A stretch of 44,928 bases of DNA, from the NCBI GenBank assembly GCA_937927445.1, contig CALAOB010000001.1, positions 1-44,928 of the forward strand, in the 5' to 3' direction. Below the pieces are notes generated by a model. The model was not told the origin of the DNA and did no database searches. It worked only from the letters and a program-made list of their open reading frames with translations. Position numbers and translations under genes: made by a program. The DNA is from an uncultured Oribacterium sp. (lineage in GTDB: Bacteria > Bacillota > Clostridia > Lachnospirales > Lachnospiraceae). Positions 15,672-23,029 of the stretch are shown here, piece after piece (position 1 is the first letter of the stretch; every line of letters begins with the position of its first letter).

Positions 15672-15783
15672 TTTCATCTTTTTCACGTTTTTTTCATGAA
15701 GTATTTCATCTTTTTCGCGTTTTTTTCATGAAGTATTTCATCTTTTTCACGCTTTTTTGTTGAAACATTTCATCTTTTTCGCT
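15672..15783. repeat. 32-bp tandem repeat, 3.5 copies, each junction with a TGAA-N4-TTCA dyad
   Basis: Units begin at 15672, 15704, 15736 and 15768, each starting TTTCATCTTTTTC, with exact 32-bp spacing. Each of three junctions carries a dyad of the form ATGAA-N4-TTCAT (15696-15709, 15728-15741, 15760-15773; the last begins TTGAA). The array lies upstream of the MBL gene and beyond the terminator of the convergent-side metal operon. Helically phased repeats of a dyad suggest a cooperative operator, but no regulator is known. Confidence 0.75.
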
Positions 15784-15827
15784 GGGGATCACATCAGGAT
15801 ACCGGACGGCTGAAAAACCCGGATTAT

Positions 15828-15872
15828 AAAAAACCACGCGCACCGTTGTTTGTTAAATGGTGTGCGTGGTTT
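15828..15872 (-). terminator. Terminator of the metal operon
   Basis: AAACCACGCGCACC (15831-15844) pairs with 15859-15872 through G-C, A-U and G-U pairs and is followed on the minus strand by a TTTTTT run. It lies 16 bp after the HMA fusion gene. Confidence 0.85.
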
Positions 15873-15887
15873 GCTTTTGTTTCAGAT

Positions 15888-16265
15888 TTATTTTGCTTCG
15901 CCGTTGATTTCCTTCACGGCATAGCCTTCGCGGGCAACCGCGGCGATGATGGTCGCCGGGGCGATGTCACGGTCGCAGTCGACGTGAACGTGCTTCTTCC
16001 GGAGGCTGACGTCGGCAGCGGCGCCGTCGATGGCGTTGATCGCGCTGCTCACCTTCGCGGCGCAGTGCTCACAGTGCATGCCCTCGACCTCGAAGTCGTA
16101 GCTGTGCAGCACCGGGCCGTCCAGCTTCTTCTTTTCCGGCTTCGCGCTGCGCTCGCAGGAGCCACCACCACAGCAGCCGCCCTCGCCATGCAGATGCTTC
16201 GCCGATTCCTTCACGGCCCAGGCTACGATGACCAGTAGTACGACGATTACAATCAGATTTGACAT
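15888..16265 (-). CDS. FeoB-associated Cys-rich membrane segment fused to an HMA metal-binding domain
   Basis: 125 residues. Residues 1-20 form a single membrane helix (NLIVIVVLLVIVAWAVK), followed by GCCGGGSC, an arrangement like the small FeoB-associated Cys-rich proteins. Residues ~55-125 form a heavy-metal-associated domain with the metal-binding loop EGMHCEHC and the usual beta-alpha-beta pattern. It may be a membrane-tethered metallochaperone feeding the P-type ATPase encoded upstream. AGGAGAG lies before the ATG. A 191-bp gap rich in palindromic repeats separates it from the ATPase. Cu(I) is the usual HMA ligand, but the iron-type operators and FeoB-like part leave the metal open. Confidence 0.82.
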   Translation of the reverse strand: MSNLIVIVVLLVIVAWAVKESAKHLHGEGGCCGGGSCERSAKPEKKKLDGPVLHSYDFEVEGMHCEHCAAKVSSAINAIDGAAADVSLRKKHVHVDCDRDIAPATIIAAVAREGYAVKEINGEAK

Positions 16266-16310
16266 ATGCTCTCCTATTTCAGTGCACTGCAGGCATATTT
16301 ACCACCATTT

Positions 16311-16455
16311 CCAGGCATCGTGCCTACACTTCTGCAGAAAACTGTAGGCACGATAGCCTCGATTATGGACCATCATGCCTGCAGCAATGCCTTCAAAAAC
16401 CCAAATTTCGTAGGCATGATGGCCAGTTTCAGGGGCTTTCATGCCTGCACTCGCT
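16311..16455. repeat. Cluster of palindromic GGCATSRTGCC-type repeats
   Basis: Two long imperfect hairpins stand side by side: 16313-16327 with 16344-16359 (AGGCATCGTGCCTAC and its near complement) and 16370-16380 with 16412-16422 (CCATCATGCCT with AGGCATGATGG). A further half-copy TTTCATGCCTGCA lies at 16438-16449. The same AGGCATGATG/CATCATGCCT arms form the terminator at 22973-23007. No U-tract follows here, so these look like REP-like intergenic repeats between the ATPase and chaperone genes rather than terminators. Confidence 0.7.
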
Positions 16456-16456
16456 T

Positions 16457-18739
16457 CTATTTCGTCTCTTCCAGCAGGTTCGTCATGCTGTCGATGCCGA
16501 CCATCATGGTGGAGCTGTTGTGCAGCAGCGCCGAGGTCGACGGGGTGATGAGGCCGCCGATGCCGAGGGCAATCAGCAGGGAATTAAAGCCGACGATGAA
16601 GCGGTAGTCACCGTGTACACGGTTCATCAGCGCGCGGCTCAGACGACGGAGCACGACGAGCTCCATGAGGTCGTCCGCGGAGATGGTGATGTCCGCGATT
16701 TCGCGTGTGATGGCCGCGCCGGAGCCGATGGCGACACCGACATCTGCCTCGGACAGAGCCGGGGAGTCGTTGATGCCGTCGCCGATCATGATGACCTTAT
16801 GACCGGCCGCACGACGCGACTTCACATAGTTCACCTTATCCTCCGGCAGGACCTCCGCCTGGTAATGATCGAGGCCGAGCTGTGCTGCAACGCTCGCCGC
16901 GGTGCGCTCACTGTCACCCGTCATCATGCAGACGGTGTGGATGCCCAGTGCCCGAAGGCGTCGGATCACCTCAGCGGCTTCCTTACGAACCGGGTCGAAG
17001 ATGCAGAGCACCGCCGCCAGCACGCCGTCGATGGCGAGGTAGATTCTCGAGTAGCGACCGTCGATCGCCTCAAGCTTCGCTTCCTCGCCGGCCGGAATCG
17101 TGCAATGCTCATCCTCCATGACGAAGTGATAGCTGCCGATGACGACCTTCTTCTCGCCGACATGACTGCTCACGCCGTGTGCCACGATGTACTCGACCTT
17201 CGTGTGCAGTTCTTCGTGATTGAGGCCCTTTTCCTGCGCCCCACGGACGATGGCATTCGCCATGGAGTGCGGATAATGCTCCTCGAGACAGGCTGCCACG
17301 CGAAGCATCTCGTCGGGAGCATTGCCCCCGAAAGCGACGACGTCGACGAGTCGTGGGACCGCGTAGGTCAGGGTGCCGGTCTTATCGAAGACGATGGTGT
17401 CCGCCTCCGACACGGCTTCCATGAACTTGCCGCCCTTGATGGAGATGCCGTAATTCCGCGCTTCCTTGATGGCCGACAGCACCGCGAGCGGTACCGAGAG
17501 CTTCAGTGCGCAGGAGTAGTCCACCATCAGGAAGGACAGCGCCTTCGTGAGGTTCCGTGTCAGGAGATAGGTCGCCGCGAAACCGGCGAAGCTGTACGGT
17601 ACGAGCGAATCCGCGAGACGGTAGGCCTTCGCCTCGGCGTCGGACTTCAGCTTCTCGGACTCCTCGATCATCTGCACGATCTGGTCGTACTTGCCCTTGC
17701 CCGACTCCTTCTTCACCTCGACGAGGCACTCGCCCTCCTCGACCACGGTGCCGGCATAGACATAGCTGCCCGCGGTCTTCGGGACCGGGGCCGACTCGCC
17801 TGTCATCGTCGCCTGGTTGACCGTCATCGCACCGGAGACGACCACGCCCTCGAGCGGGATGATGTCGGAGCTCCGGAGCACGATCACATCGCCGGCCTGG
17901 ATCTTTCCGAGCGGCAGCTCGATCTCCTGCTCGCCCTTCCGCACCCATGCGCGATCGACGTTCAGCGACATGGCGCGTGCCAGATCACCGACCGACTTCT
18001 TCCGCGTCCAGTCCTCAAGGGTCTCGCCGATGTCGAGGAAGAACATGATGGAGGAAGCCGTCGCGTAGTCTGCGCGGAGGATCGAGGTCGTCACCGCGAT
18101 ACCGTCGAGCAGCTCAACCTTCAGTGATCCGCTGCCGAGCGAGTGCAGTGCCTTCCATACATATGGAACGCCCTTCACCATCGTGCGGAGTGTGCGGATC
18201 GGTGCCGGCAGCAGAAGCTTCGCGGCATTGTGCGTCAGCACCTGCAGCATCAGCCGCTCCTGGTATTCGCGGTTCAGCTTTCGTCCCGTTTCCTCCGGGA
18301 CCAGCGCCGCCACCTGCTCCGATGTCTCATCGTACGTGGCCAATGCCTCCATCAGTGCACGTCGCTGTTCGTCGTGATGTGCCGTGAACCGTGTCGCGGT
18401 TCCGCGGGAGGTGACGGCACGCGTCGAAGCGCGGGATGCCGTGGTGGTGGCGTCGATCGTGCGGGTCGTGACCGCACCCACGGCACCGGCATTGGCCGAC
18501 GAGGCGGACGGGGTCGCCGTCGAGCGGGAGGTGACGATCTGCGCGCCGCCGGCATTGGCCAGCGGACGGGTGAACTCGACCGTCGCGTTTCCGCTGCGCT
18601 CGTCGACCGCCGCGTTCTTCACGCCCGGGACGCTCTTCAGATAGTACTCCAGAAGATCGGCCTGGCGCAGGGACATGTGCTCCTTCGGAACACGGAGGCG
18701 AAGCCGATGCTCGGATTCATGTAAAATGAAGCATTTCAT
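16457..18739 (-). CDS. Heavy-metal translocating P1B-type ATPase with atypical SCA motif
   Basis: 760 residues. Residues 1-60 resemble a degenerate HMA-like domain lacking CxxC, then a Ser/Thr/Ala/Arg-rich linker (~68-120), then the P-type core: TGES (313-316), DKTGT with phosphorylated D452, the HP locus (YPHSMANAIV) and GDGINDSPALSEADVG. The transmembrane metal motif, usually CPx, reads DYSCALKLS with Cys410 followed by Ala. Fewer membrane segments than CopA are visible before the actuator domain. It would export a transition metal; Cu is not assured, and Fe, Mn or Zn are possible. It follows a DUF6110 gene by six bases and shares its operator-controlled promoter. Confidence 0.9.
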   Translation of the reverse strand: MKCFILHESEHRLRLRVPKEHMSLRQADLLEYYLKSVPGVKNAAVDERSGNATVEFTRPLANAGGAQIVTSRSTATPSASSANAGAVGAVTTRTIDATTTASRASTRAVTSRGTATRFTAHHDEQRRALMEALATYDETSEQVAALVPEETGRKLNREYQERLMLQVLTHNAAKLLLPAPIRTLRTMVKGVPYVWKALHSLGSGSLKVELLDGIAVTTSILRADYATASSIMFFLDIGETLEDWTRKKSVGDLARAMSLNVDRAWVRKGEQEIELPLGKIQAGDVIVLRSSDIIPLEGVVVSGAMTVNQATMTGESAPVPKTAGSYVYAGTVVEEGECLVEVKKESGKGKYDQIVQMIEESEKLKSDAEAKAYRLADSLVPYSFAGFAATYLLTRNLTKALSFLMVDYSCALKLSVPLAVLSAIKEARNYGISIKGGKFMEAVSEADTIVFDKTGTLTYAVPRLVDVVAFGGNAPDEMLRVAACLEEHYPHSMANAIVRGAQEKGLNHEELHTKVEYIVAHGVSSHVGEKKVVIGSYHFVMEDEHCTIPAGEEAKLEAIDGRYSRIYLAIDGVLAAVLCIFDPVRKEAAEVIRRLRALGIHTVCMMTGDSERTAASVAAQLGLDHYQAEVLPEDKVNYVKSRRAAGHKVIMIGDGINDSPALSEADVGVAIGSGAAITREIADITISADDLMELVVLRRLSRALMNRVHGDYRFIVGFNSLLIALGIGGLITPSTSALLHNSSTMMVGIDSMTNLLEETK

Positions 18740-18745
18740 GCTTAC

Positions 18746-19069
18746 TTACGCCTCTTCCTTCGTGTCCGCAGCCTTCTTCGACTCCTCGACGAGGGCCTCT
18801 GCCTCCGCGAGACGCTCTGCAGCCTCTGCCTCGTAACGCGCGTCGTTGATGTCCTTCGCGTCCGCGTAGATATCGCCGCAGTTCTCCTTCAGTGTCGCGG
18901 TGGTCTTCATCACGCTGTCCTTGCCGCGCAGAACGGCTGCTGTGCACTGGGTATATAACTTCTTCGCATCCTTGCTTGCAAGCACAGCGATACCAGCGGT
19001 ACCGAACAGCACGCCACCTGCAAAAACACCAAGCTTCTTCAGATTCTTCAGATCGTTTACCTTTAACAT
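18746..19069 (-). CDS. DUF6110 family protein
   Basis: 107 residues: an N-terminal membrane segment (LGVFAGGVLFGTAGIAVLAS) followed by SKDAKKLYTQCTAAVLRGKD and a long charged coiled-coil region rich in Ala and Glu. The pattern matches the small DUF6110 proteins that commonly accompany this kind of P-type ATPase in Clostridia. The function is unknown; a membrane-associated accessory is likely. AGGAGG precedes the ATG. It is the first gene of the metal operon, under the promoter at 19179-19207. Confidence 0.75.
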   Translation of the reverse strand: MLKVNDLKNLKKLGVFAGGVLFGTAGIAVLASKDAKKLYTQCTAAVLRGKDSVMKTTATLKENCGDIYADAKDINDARYEAEAAERLAEAEALVEESKKAADTKEEA

Positions 19070-19156
19070 GATTTCATCCTCCTGATATTCATGAATTTCC
19101 GCCGATGCAGACCTGTGCTCAGGATAATTGCCTGGGCATCAGAGCCATACCGATTT

Positions 19157-19207
19157 GTTAGCCTCTGCTAACTTTTAAATGTTAGTACTAGCTAACCCAT
19201 ATGTCAA
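19157..19207 (-). promoter_or_regulatory. Metal operon promoter with two GTTAG-N6-CTAAC operators
   Basis: On the minus strand TTGACA (19207-19202), a 17-bp spacer and TAACAT (19184-19179). A dyad GTTAGTACTAGCTAAC (19181-19196) fills the spacer and -10, and a second one, GTTAGCCTCTGCTAAC (19157-19172), lies at the start site; their starts are 24 bp apart. The half-site resembles DtxR/IdeR-type iron boxes, so repression by a metal-bound DtxR-family protein is inferred. Confidence 0.8.
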
Positions 19208-19514
19208 GGAAAATCATGCGTATTGGAACTCACTTTTTCGAATGGCTGGCATAGTCTGCCGCTTCAGAATCCCCCGGGGAGCGGGAATGATCGACGGGCA
19301 ATCGTTTTCGAAAATCATAGCCATGCAATCAGGGGACACGCCGCTGTGCTGCCCATGATTTTCTTAAAAATCCACTTAAATATGCAAAAACTTTTGCGGT
19401 TTTTCCAAATTCACAAAAGTCGCCGCGTTTTTAAGCGTTTTTTTAACACCCTGAGTTTTATAATTAAATCATCAAAGGCGAAAACGATTTCGAAAGCAAT
19501 TCGAGGTGATAAAG
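19208..19514. other. Intergenic region between metal operon and surface protein
   Basis: No ORF is convincing. GAAAATCAT and ATGATTTTC arms (19310-19318, 19355-19363) form a 9-bp inverted repeat. A TATAAT at 19459-19464 is a possible -10 box for the surface protein, without a good -35. The sequence is T-rich around 19400-19450. GAGGTG at 19503-19508 is the ribosome binding site of the surface protein. Confidence 0.4.
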
Positions 19515-22103
19515 ATGAGAAAGAGAAATTATTCGAAGCTTATGGGTATTGCAGCAGCCACCTTAAGTGCTGCGGTCATCGCATCCCCGATGACGGCACG
19601 CGCAGAGGGCACAAACGAGAACACTGGTGTTGCGAGCGAGTCCGGCAACAGCGCATCCTCTTCTGAGGGCACTTCCAGTGAGTCCGGCAGCGGTGCTTCC
19701 TCATCCGAGGGCACTTCGAGCGAGTCCGGCAACAGCACTTCCTCTTCTGAGGGTACTTCCAGCGAGTCCAATGCTTCGGGCGCTGCATCATCTTCCACCG
19801 AAGGTACGACAGCTTCCGCGACGGAAAGCGGCGCTTCTACCAGTGCGTCTTCCACTGAAGGTGCTACGACCACGGAGTCTACCAGTACTACCTCTACCGG
19901 TACAACTTCTACCGAGACGACCGGCACAACCACCTCTGAGTCTACCAGCACTTCCACCGCGACGACAGTAGCACCGAATGGTACGACGACGTCCGCTCCG
20001 ATCGCTGCCGAGGGGAATACCTCCGCGAATATGGAATCCACCGGAACCACAGTCAAAGCAGAGTCCACGTCATCGACCACAACCAATCCGGACGGCAGCG
20101 TAACCGAGACCGTCACCACGACCACCACGACGACGGAAGTGAAGGATCCGGTCTTCACCACCACCGATGTACAGCCGGGCACCGCAGATTATGACCACAT
20201 CCAGAGAGACGCGGATGGCAATCCAGTGAAGGATCCGAATGGTGATGTGATTCATCCGATCACCAAGACGGAAGCTACGCAGGGCACGACGACCACCGTC
20301 TCCACCACCACGACATCGACGACCACGAAGACAGAAACCACCACCACGACGACCATGACGAACGCCGAAATCTGGGACAATAAGAACGTTCATACGCTGG
20401 ACAAGGATGGCAATCTGGTCAAAGCAGACACAGCGCTGGACAAGGATGGTCATCTGGTCAAAACGAATACGACCCTGGAGAAGGATACGAAGGACTACCT
20501 CAACAGCCAGAATGTCACGGCCGATTTCGATGTCTATGCGAATACCATGGACCACAGCTGTGGCCATATCGATGGAAACATTGCCGTCAACCGACTGAAT
20601 GCGAGCACCACACTGATGAACAAGGAAAATCAGTATGGTACAAACCGAGTGACTACCTCGGAGACAAATATCTCTGGCACAACGGTCGACAAGCTGTATG
20701 CGCAGAACGGCTACTCCTACGTGGGCAGCGTGGCGGATGGCGTCTATATCAGCACATCTTCGAATCAGAAGACCGGCAATGTAAATGATTCCCTGCTTGT
20801 GACAGGCTCCGATGTGACGAATACAGATGCGGATGGCACGGCCAATCACTTTAAGTCGGTGACGCTAACCCCGGGTGCGACCGTGGACGGAAAGGTGACG
20901 GAGGCGGCGCACCAGGAAGCGCTGAAGCAGGAGGCCCGCCTCAAGAATCTGCGCGAGGTTTCCGATATCAAGAACAACCTCGCAGACATCGCGAACAAGG
21001 GCCAGAAGATCATCGACGACATAACGGCACAGACCGGTACCAGCAATCTGACCAACCTTCAGAAGCTGCAGAAAATCGGCGAGCTGCTGGAGGCCGGAAC
21101 GCTGACGAATCAGGACATCATCACCGTCACGATCGGCGCAGCCGTCCTCGGTGATAATAATAAGGCGGCCGAGGGCGATAACAATGCGATCGAGGCGGCA
21201 CTGTCGAAGCTCATCAGCGCAAACAAAACGGGTGCCAACATCGTTCTCAATGTCGTAATCGGCGACCAGGATGTGAGCGTATCGACCACCGGCACACAGG
21301 TTTTCTCTGTGAAGCGTCACCTTCAGAACGGCTATGACGCCTACGACGCCCGCGCCGCATACCTCAACTGGAATTTCGGGAACTTCGCAGGTCGGATCAA
21401 CATCGACAGTACATTTTCGGGCAATGTCATCGCCCCGAACGCATATCTCCATGCCGGAAACGGGCTGCAGTCCGGACGTGTCGTCAGTGACACCGCTTCC
21501 TCCGGTGGCGAGCTGCACCATTCGATCAAGGGGCAGATTCACGAAGTGACTGTAAAGAACGTCACCGTCGTGAGCAAGCAGTCAGAGTCGAAGACCGAGA
21601 GCACGAAGAAGACTACGAATTCCTGGGTTTCCTACACCTACCCGACATACCCGGAGACTCCAGAGACACCGGAAACGCCGAAGACACCGGAAACACCAGA
21701 GACACCAAAGACGCCTGAGACGCCGGAGACGCCGGAAACACCAAAGACGCCGGAAACGCCGAAGACACCTGAAACACCGGAGACGCCGGAGACACCGAGT
21801 CATCACGAGTCCCACGACGATGATGATCACGACGATCCGAGCCGGGACATCCAGTATTTCACGGAGGATCCGCACGTACTCGGCGTATCCCGTGAGCGCG
21901 AGATCCCGATCTCGTACATGCCATTCATCGAGGAAGGCCATGTACTCGGCGAGTCCAGACCGAAGAATCCGGTTGAGAACGTCCTCGGCGTCAGCCGTAA
22001 AGTACAGACCGGTGACACAGGCAACATGAACGCCTACGCCATCGCCTCCATCCTCTCGATCCTCACCCTCGCCGGCTGGGCGGTAAGCTACAAGGAGAGA
22101 TGA
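19515..22103 (+). CDS. Cell-surface protein with choice-of-anchor A domain
   Basis: 862 residues. ATG 19515 is chosen because the GTG at 19506 lies in the ribosome binding site. A signal peptide ends at ARA (~30). Residues ~30-170 are Ser/Thr/Glu-rich repeats (SSEGTSSESG units), followed by a Thr-rich region. A choice-of-anchor A domain spans ~334-680, from DFDVYANTMDHSCGHIDGNI to FSGNVIAPNAYLHAGNGLQS. Then come Pro-Glu-Thr repeats (~713-760) and three VLGxSR motifs. The end has QTGDTGN, a hydrophobic segment and YKER, a sorting-like signal without LPXTG. It is likely exported and wall-attached. Function in adhesion is inferred only. Confidence 0.88.
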   Translation: MRKRNYSKLMGIAAATLSAAVIASPMTARAEGTNENTGVASESGNSASSSEGTSSESGSGASSSEGTSSESGNSTSSSEGTSSESNASGAASSSTEGTTASATESGASTSASSTEGATTTESTSTTSTGTTSTETTGTTTSESTSTSTATTVAPNGTTTSAPIAAEGNTSANMESTGTTVKAESTSSTTTNPDGSVTETVTTTTTTTEVKDPVFTTTDVQPGTADYDHIQRDADGNPVKDPNGDVIHPITKTEATQGTTTTVSTTTTSTTTKTETTTTTTMTNAEIWDNKNVHTLDKDGNLVKADTALDKDGHLVKTNTTLEKDTKDYLNSQNVTADFDVYANTMDHSCGHIDGNIAVNRLNASTTLMNKENQYGTNRVTTSETNISGTTVDKLYAQNGYSYVGSVADGVYISTSSNQKTGNVNDSLLVTGSDVTNTDADGTANHFKSVTLTPGATVDGKVTEAAHQEALKQEARLKNLREVSDIKNNLADIANKGQKIIDDITAQTGTSNLTNLQKLQKIGELLEAGTLTNQDIITVTIGAAVLGDNNKAAEGDNNAIEAALSKLISANKTGANIVLNVVIGDQDVSVSTTGTQVFSVKRHLQNGYDAYDARAAYLNWNFGNFAGRINIDSTFSGNVIAPNAYLHAGNGLQSGRVVSDTASSGGELHHSIKGQIHEVTVKNVTVVSKQSESKTESTKKTTNSWVSYTYPTYPETPETPETPKTPETPETPKTPETPETPETPKTPETPKTPETPETPETPSHHESHDDDDHDDPSRDIQYFTEDPHVLGVSREREIPISYMPFIEEGHVLGESRPKNPVENVLGVSRKVQTGDTGNMNAYAIASILSILTLAGWAVSYKER
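21651..21798 (+). repeat. In-frame PETP/KTPE coding repeat
   Basis: About 16 short units alternating PETPETP and PKTPETP within the surface protein, with near-identical ACACCGGAAACGCCG-type nucleotide repeats. It forms a stiff, wall-spanning stalk. Such tracts change length by slippage. Confidence 0.85.
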
Positions 22104-22151
22104 TTTCTTTGATTCAGATATCATAAACAAACGCAAGACACCTGAAACAGA

Positions 22152-22209
22152 AAGTGTCGCTGCATGACTGGAAATGGTTTTCCACACCAGTTACGCAGCG
22201 GCACTTTTT
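22152..22209 (+). terminator. Terminator after surface protein gene
   Basis: 22152-22163 (AAGTGTCGCTGC) pairs with 22195-22206 over 12 bp with one G-U pair, followed by TTTTT at 22205-22209. Confidence 0.85.
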
Positions 22210-22265
22210 CTGCCATTTCATGATCAGGCATCGTGGATATGTACGCCGGTCAGGCGCGCCGAAAT

Positions 22266-22297
22266 ATAAAAAGCGGACGCCGACCGGCGTCCGTTTC
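22266..22297 (-). terminator. Terminator after rubredoxin gene
   Basis: A strong stem GCGGACGCCG (from 22273) with its complement has a 2-base loop at 22283-22284; on the minus strand it is followed by CTTTTTATATTT. Confidence 0.85.
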
Positions 22298-22320
22298 ATG
22301 CATTACTGCCTCTTCAGATT

Positions 22321-22479
22321 TTAAGCCTCCGGGGAGAACTGGTCCTTGCCGACCGAGCACAGTGGGCACTCGAAATCCTCCGGAACATCTTCCCACTTCG
22401 TACCAGGTGCGATACCGCCCTCCGGGTATCCCTGCTCCTCGTCGTACTCCCATCCACATACATCACATACGTACTTCAT
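22321..22479 (-). CDS. Rubredoxin
   Basis: 52 residues, MKYVCDVCGWEYDEEQGYPE at the start and DVPEDFECPLCSVGKDQF at the end. The two CxxC pairs (C5/C8 and C38/C41) bind one iron; the aromatic and acidic positions fit classical rubredoxins. It is a cytoplasmic one-electron carrier used by anaerobes to reduce peroxide or superoxide via rubrerythrin or superoxide reductase. AGGAGG precedes the ATG. It follows perR by 19 bases, so the pair forms an operon responsive to peroxide (inferred). Confidence 0.96.
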   Translation of the reverse strand: MKYVCDVCGWEYDEEQGYPEGGIAPGTKWEDVPEDFECPLCSVGKDQFSPEA

Positions 22480-22498
22480 CTTATTACCTCCTGATTTT

Positions 22499-22888
22499 TT
22501 ATGAATCCTGCATCTGACATGCAGGGCAGATCGCCTTAAACATAATATCGTAGCTCAGGAACTTCATCCTTTGCGGATCGCGGATCCGCTCCATGAGGCC
22601 CGGAATTTCGTCAATGTCTACATCAAACACCTCTCCGCAGTGCACGCAGCGCCCGTGGTAGTGGTTTCGCAATGTGAAATCAAAGCGGTCCGGCCCATTC
22701 GGAACCTCGACGCGACGGATGCTTCCCTCCTCTGAGAGGATGCCGAGATTTCTGTACACCGTACCCTTTCCGATACCAGGATGCTCCCGGCGGACGTATT
22801 CGTAAACCTCCTCCGCCGTCACATGACGCTTCATCGTCAGCACAGCATTTCGAATGAGATCCTTCTGCACGGTATTCCTTCTCTCCAT
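22499..22888 (-). CDS. perR: Peroxide-responsive repressor PerR (Fur family)
   Basis: 129 residues. The regulatory site residues align with Bacillus PerR at constant spacing: H22, D70, H76, H78 and D89 (PerR H37, D85, H91, H93, D104). The structural zinc cysteines are C81/C84 and C121/C124. Asp at position 89 favours PerR over Fur. The DNA-binding segment contains HPGIGKGTVYRNLGILSEEG. The N-terminus is about 15 residues shorter than in Bacillus. It should repress oxidative-defence genes, including the rubredoxin downstream, until its iron-bound histidines are oxidised. A dyad at its own promoter suggests autoregulation. Confidence 0.92.
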   Translation of the reverse strand: MERRNTVQKDLIRNAVLTMKRHVTAEEVYEYVRREHPGIGKGTVYRNLGILSEEGSIRRVEVPNGPDRFDFTLRNHYHGRCVHCGEVFDVDIDEIPGLMERIRDPQRMKFLSYDIMFKAICPACQMQDS

Positions 22889-22905
22889 GTCGCCTCCGTC
22901 ATTTC

Positions 22906-22958
22906 TTATTAGGATTAATTCCTATTAACACTATATATCATGCTTCATAATATGTCAA
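22906..22958 (-). promoter_or_regulatory. perR promoter and PerR-box-like dyad
   Basis: TTGACA (22958-22953), 17-bp spacer and TATAGT (22935-22930) on the minus strand. A dyad with arms TTATTAGGA (22906-22914) and TCCTATTAA (22920-22928) covers the start site. Its AT-rich 9-5-9 form is compatible with a Fur/PerR-family box. Confidence 0.75.
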
Positions 22959-22967
22959 CGAAATTTC

Positions 22968-23007
22968 AAAAAAGGCATGATGCCCCTAAAAATCGGACAT
23001 CATGCCT
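22968..23007 (-). terminator. Terminator after NUDIX gene, built from the palindromic repeat
   Basis: AGGCATGATG (22973-22982) and CATCATGCCT (22998-23007) form a perfect 10-bp stem followed on the minus strand by TTTTTT. The arms are the same as those of the repeat cluster at 16370-16422. Confidence 0.85.
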
Positions 23008-23029
23008 GCAGAATCGTTGATATCGAAAT

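Noticed and set aside
15672..15783. CRISPR array
   Set aside because: The 32-bp units are directly tandem with no variable spacers, and no cas genes occur in the window.
16259..18127. 622-codon plus-strand ORF opposite the P-type ATPase
   Set aside because: Shadow of the ATPase gene, with His/Arg/Asp-rich unfoldable sequence and no ribosome binding site.
16457..18739. Calling the ATPase copA
   Set aside because: The CPx motif is replaced by SCA, the HMA-like domain lacks CxxC and the operators look iron-type, so copper specificity is not supported.
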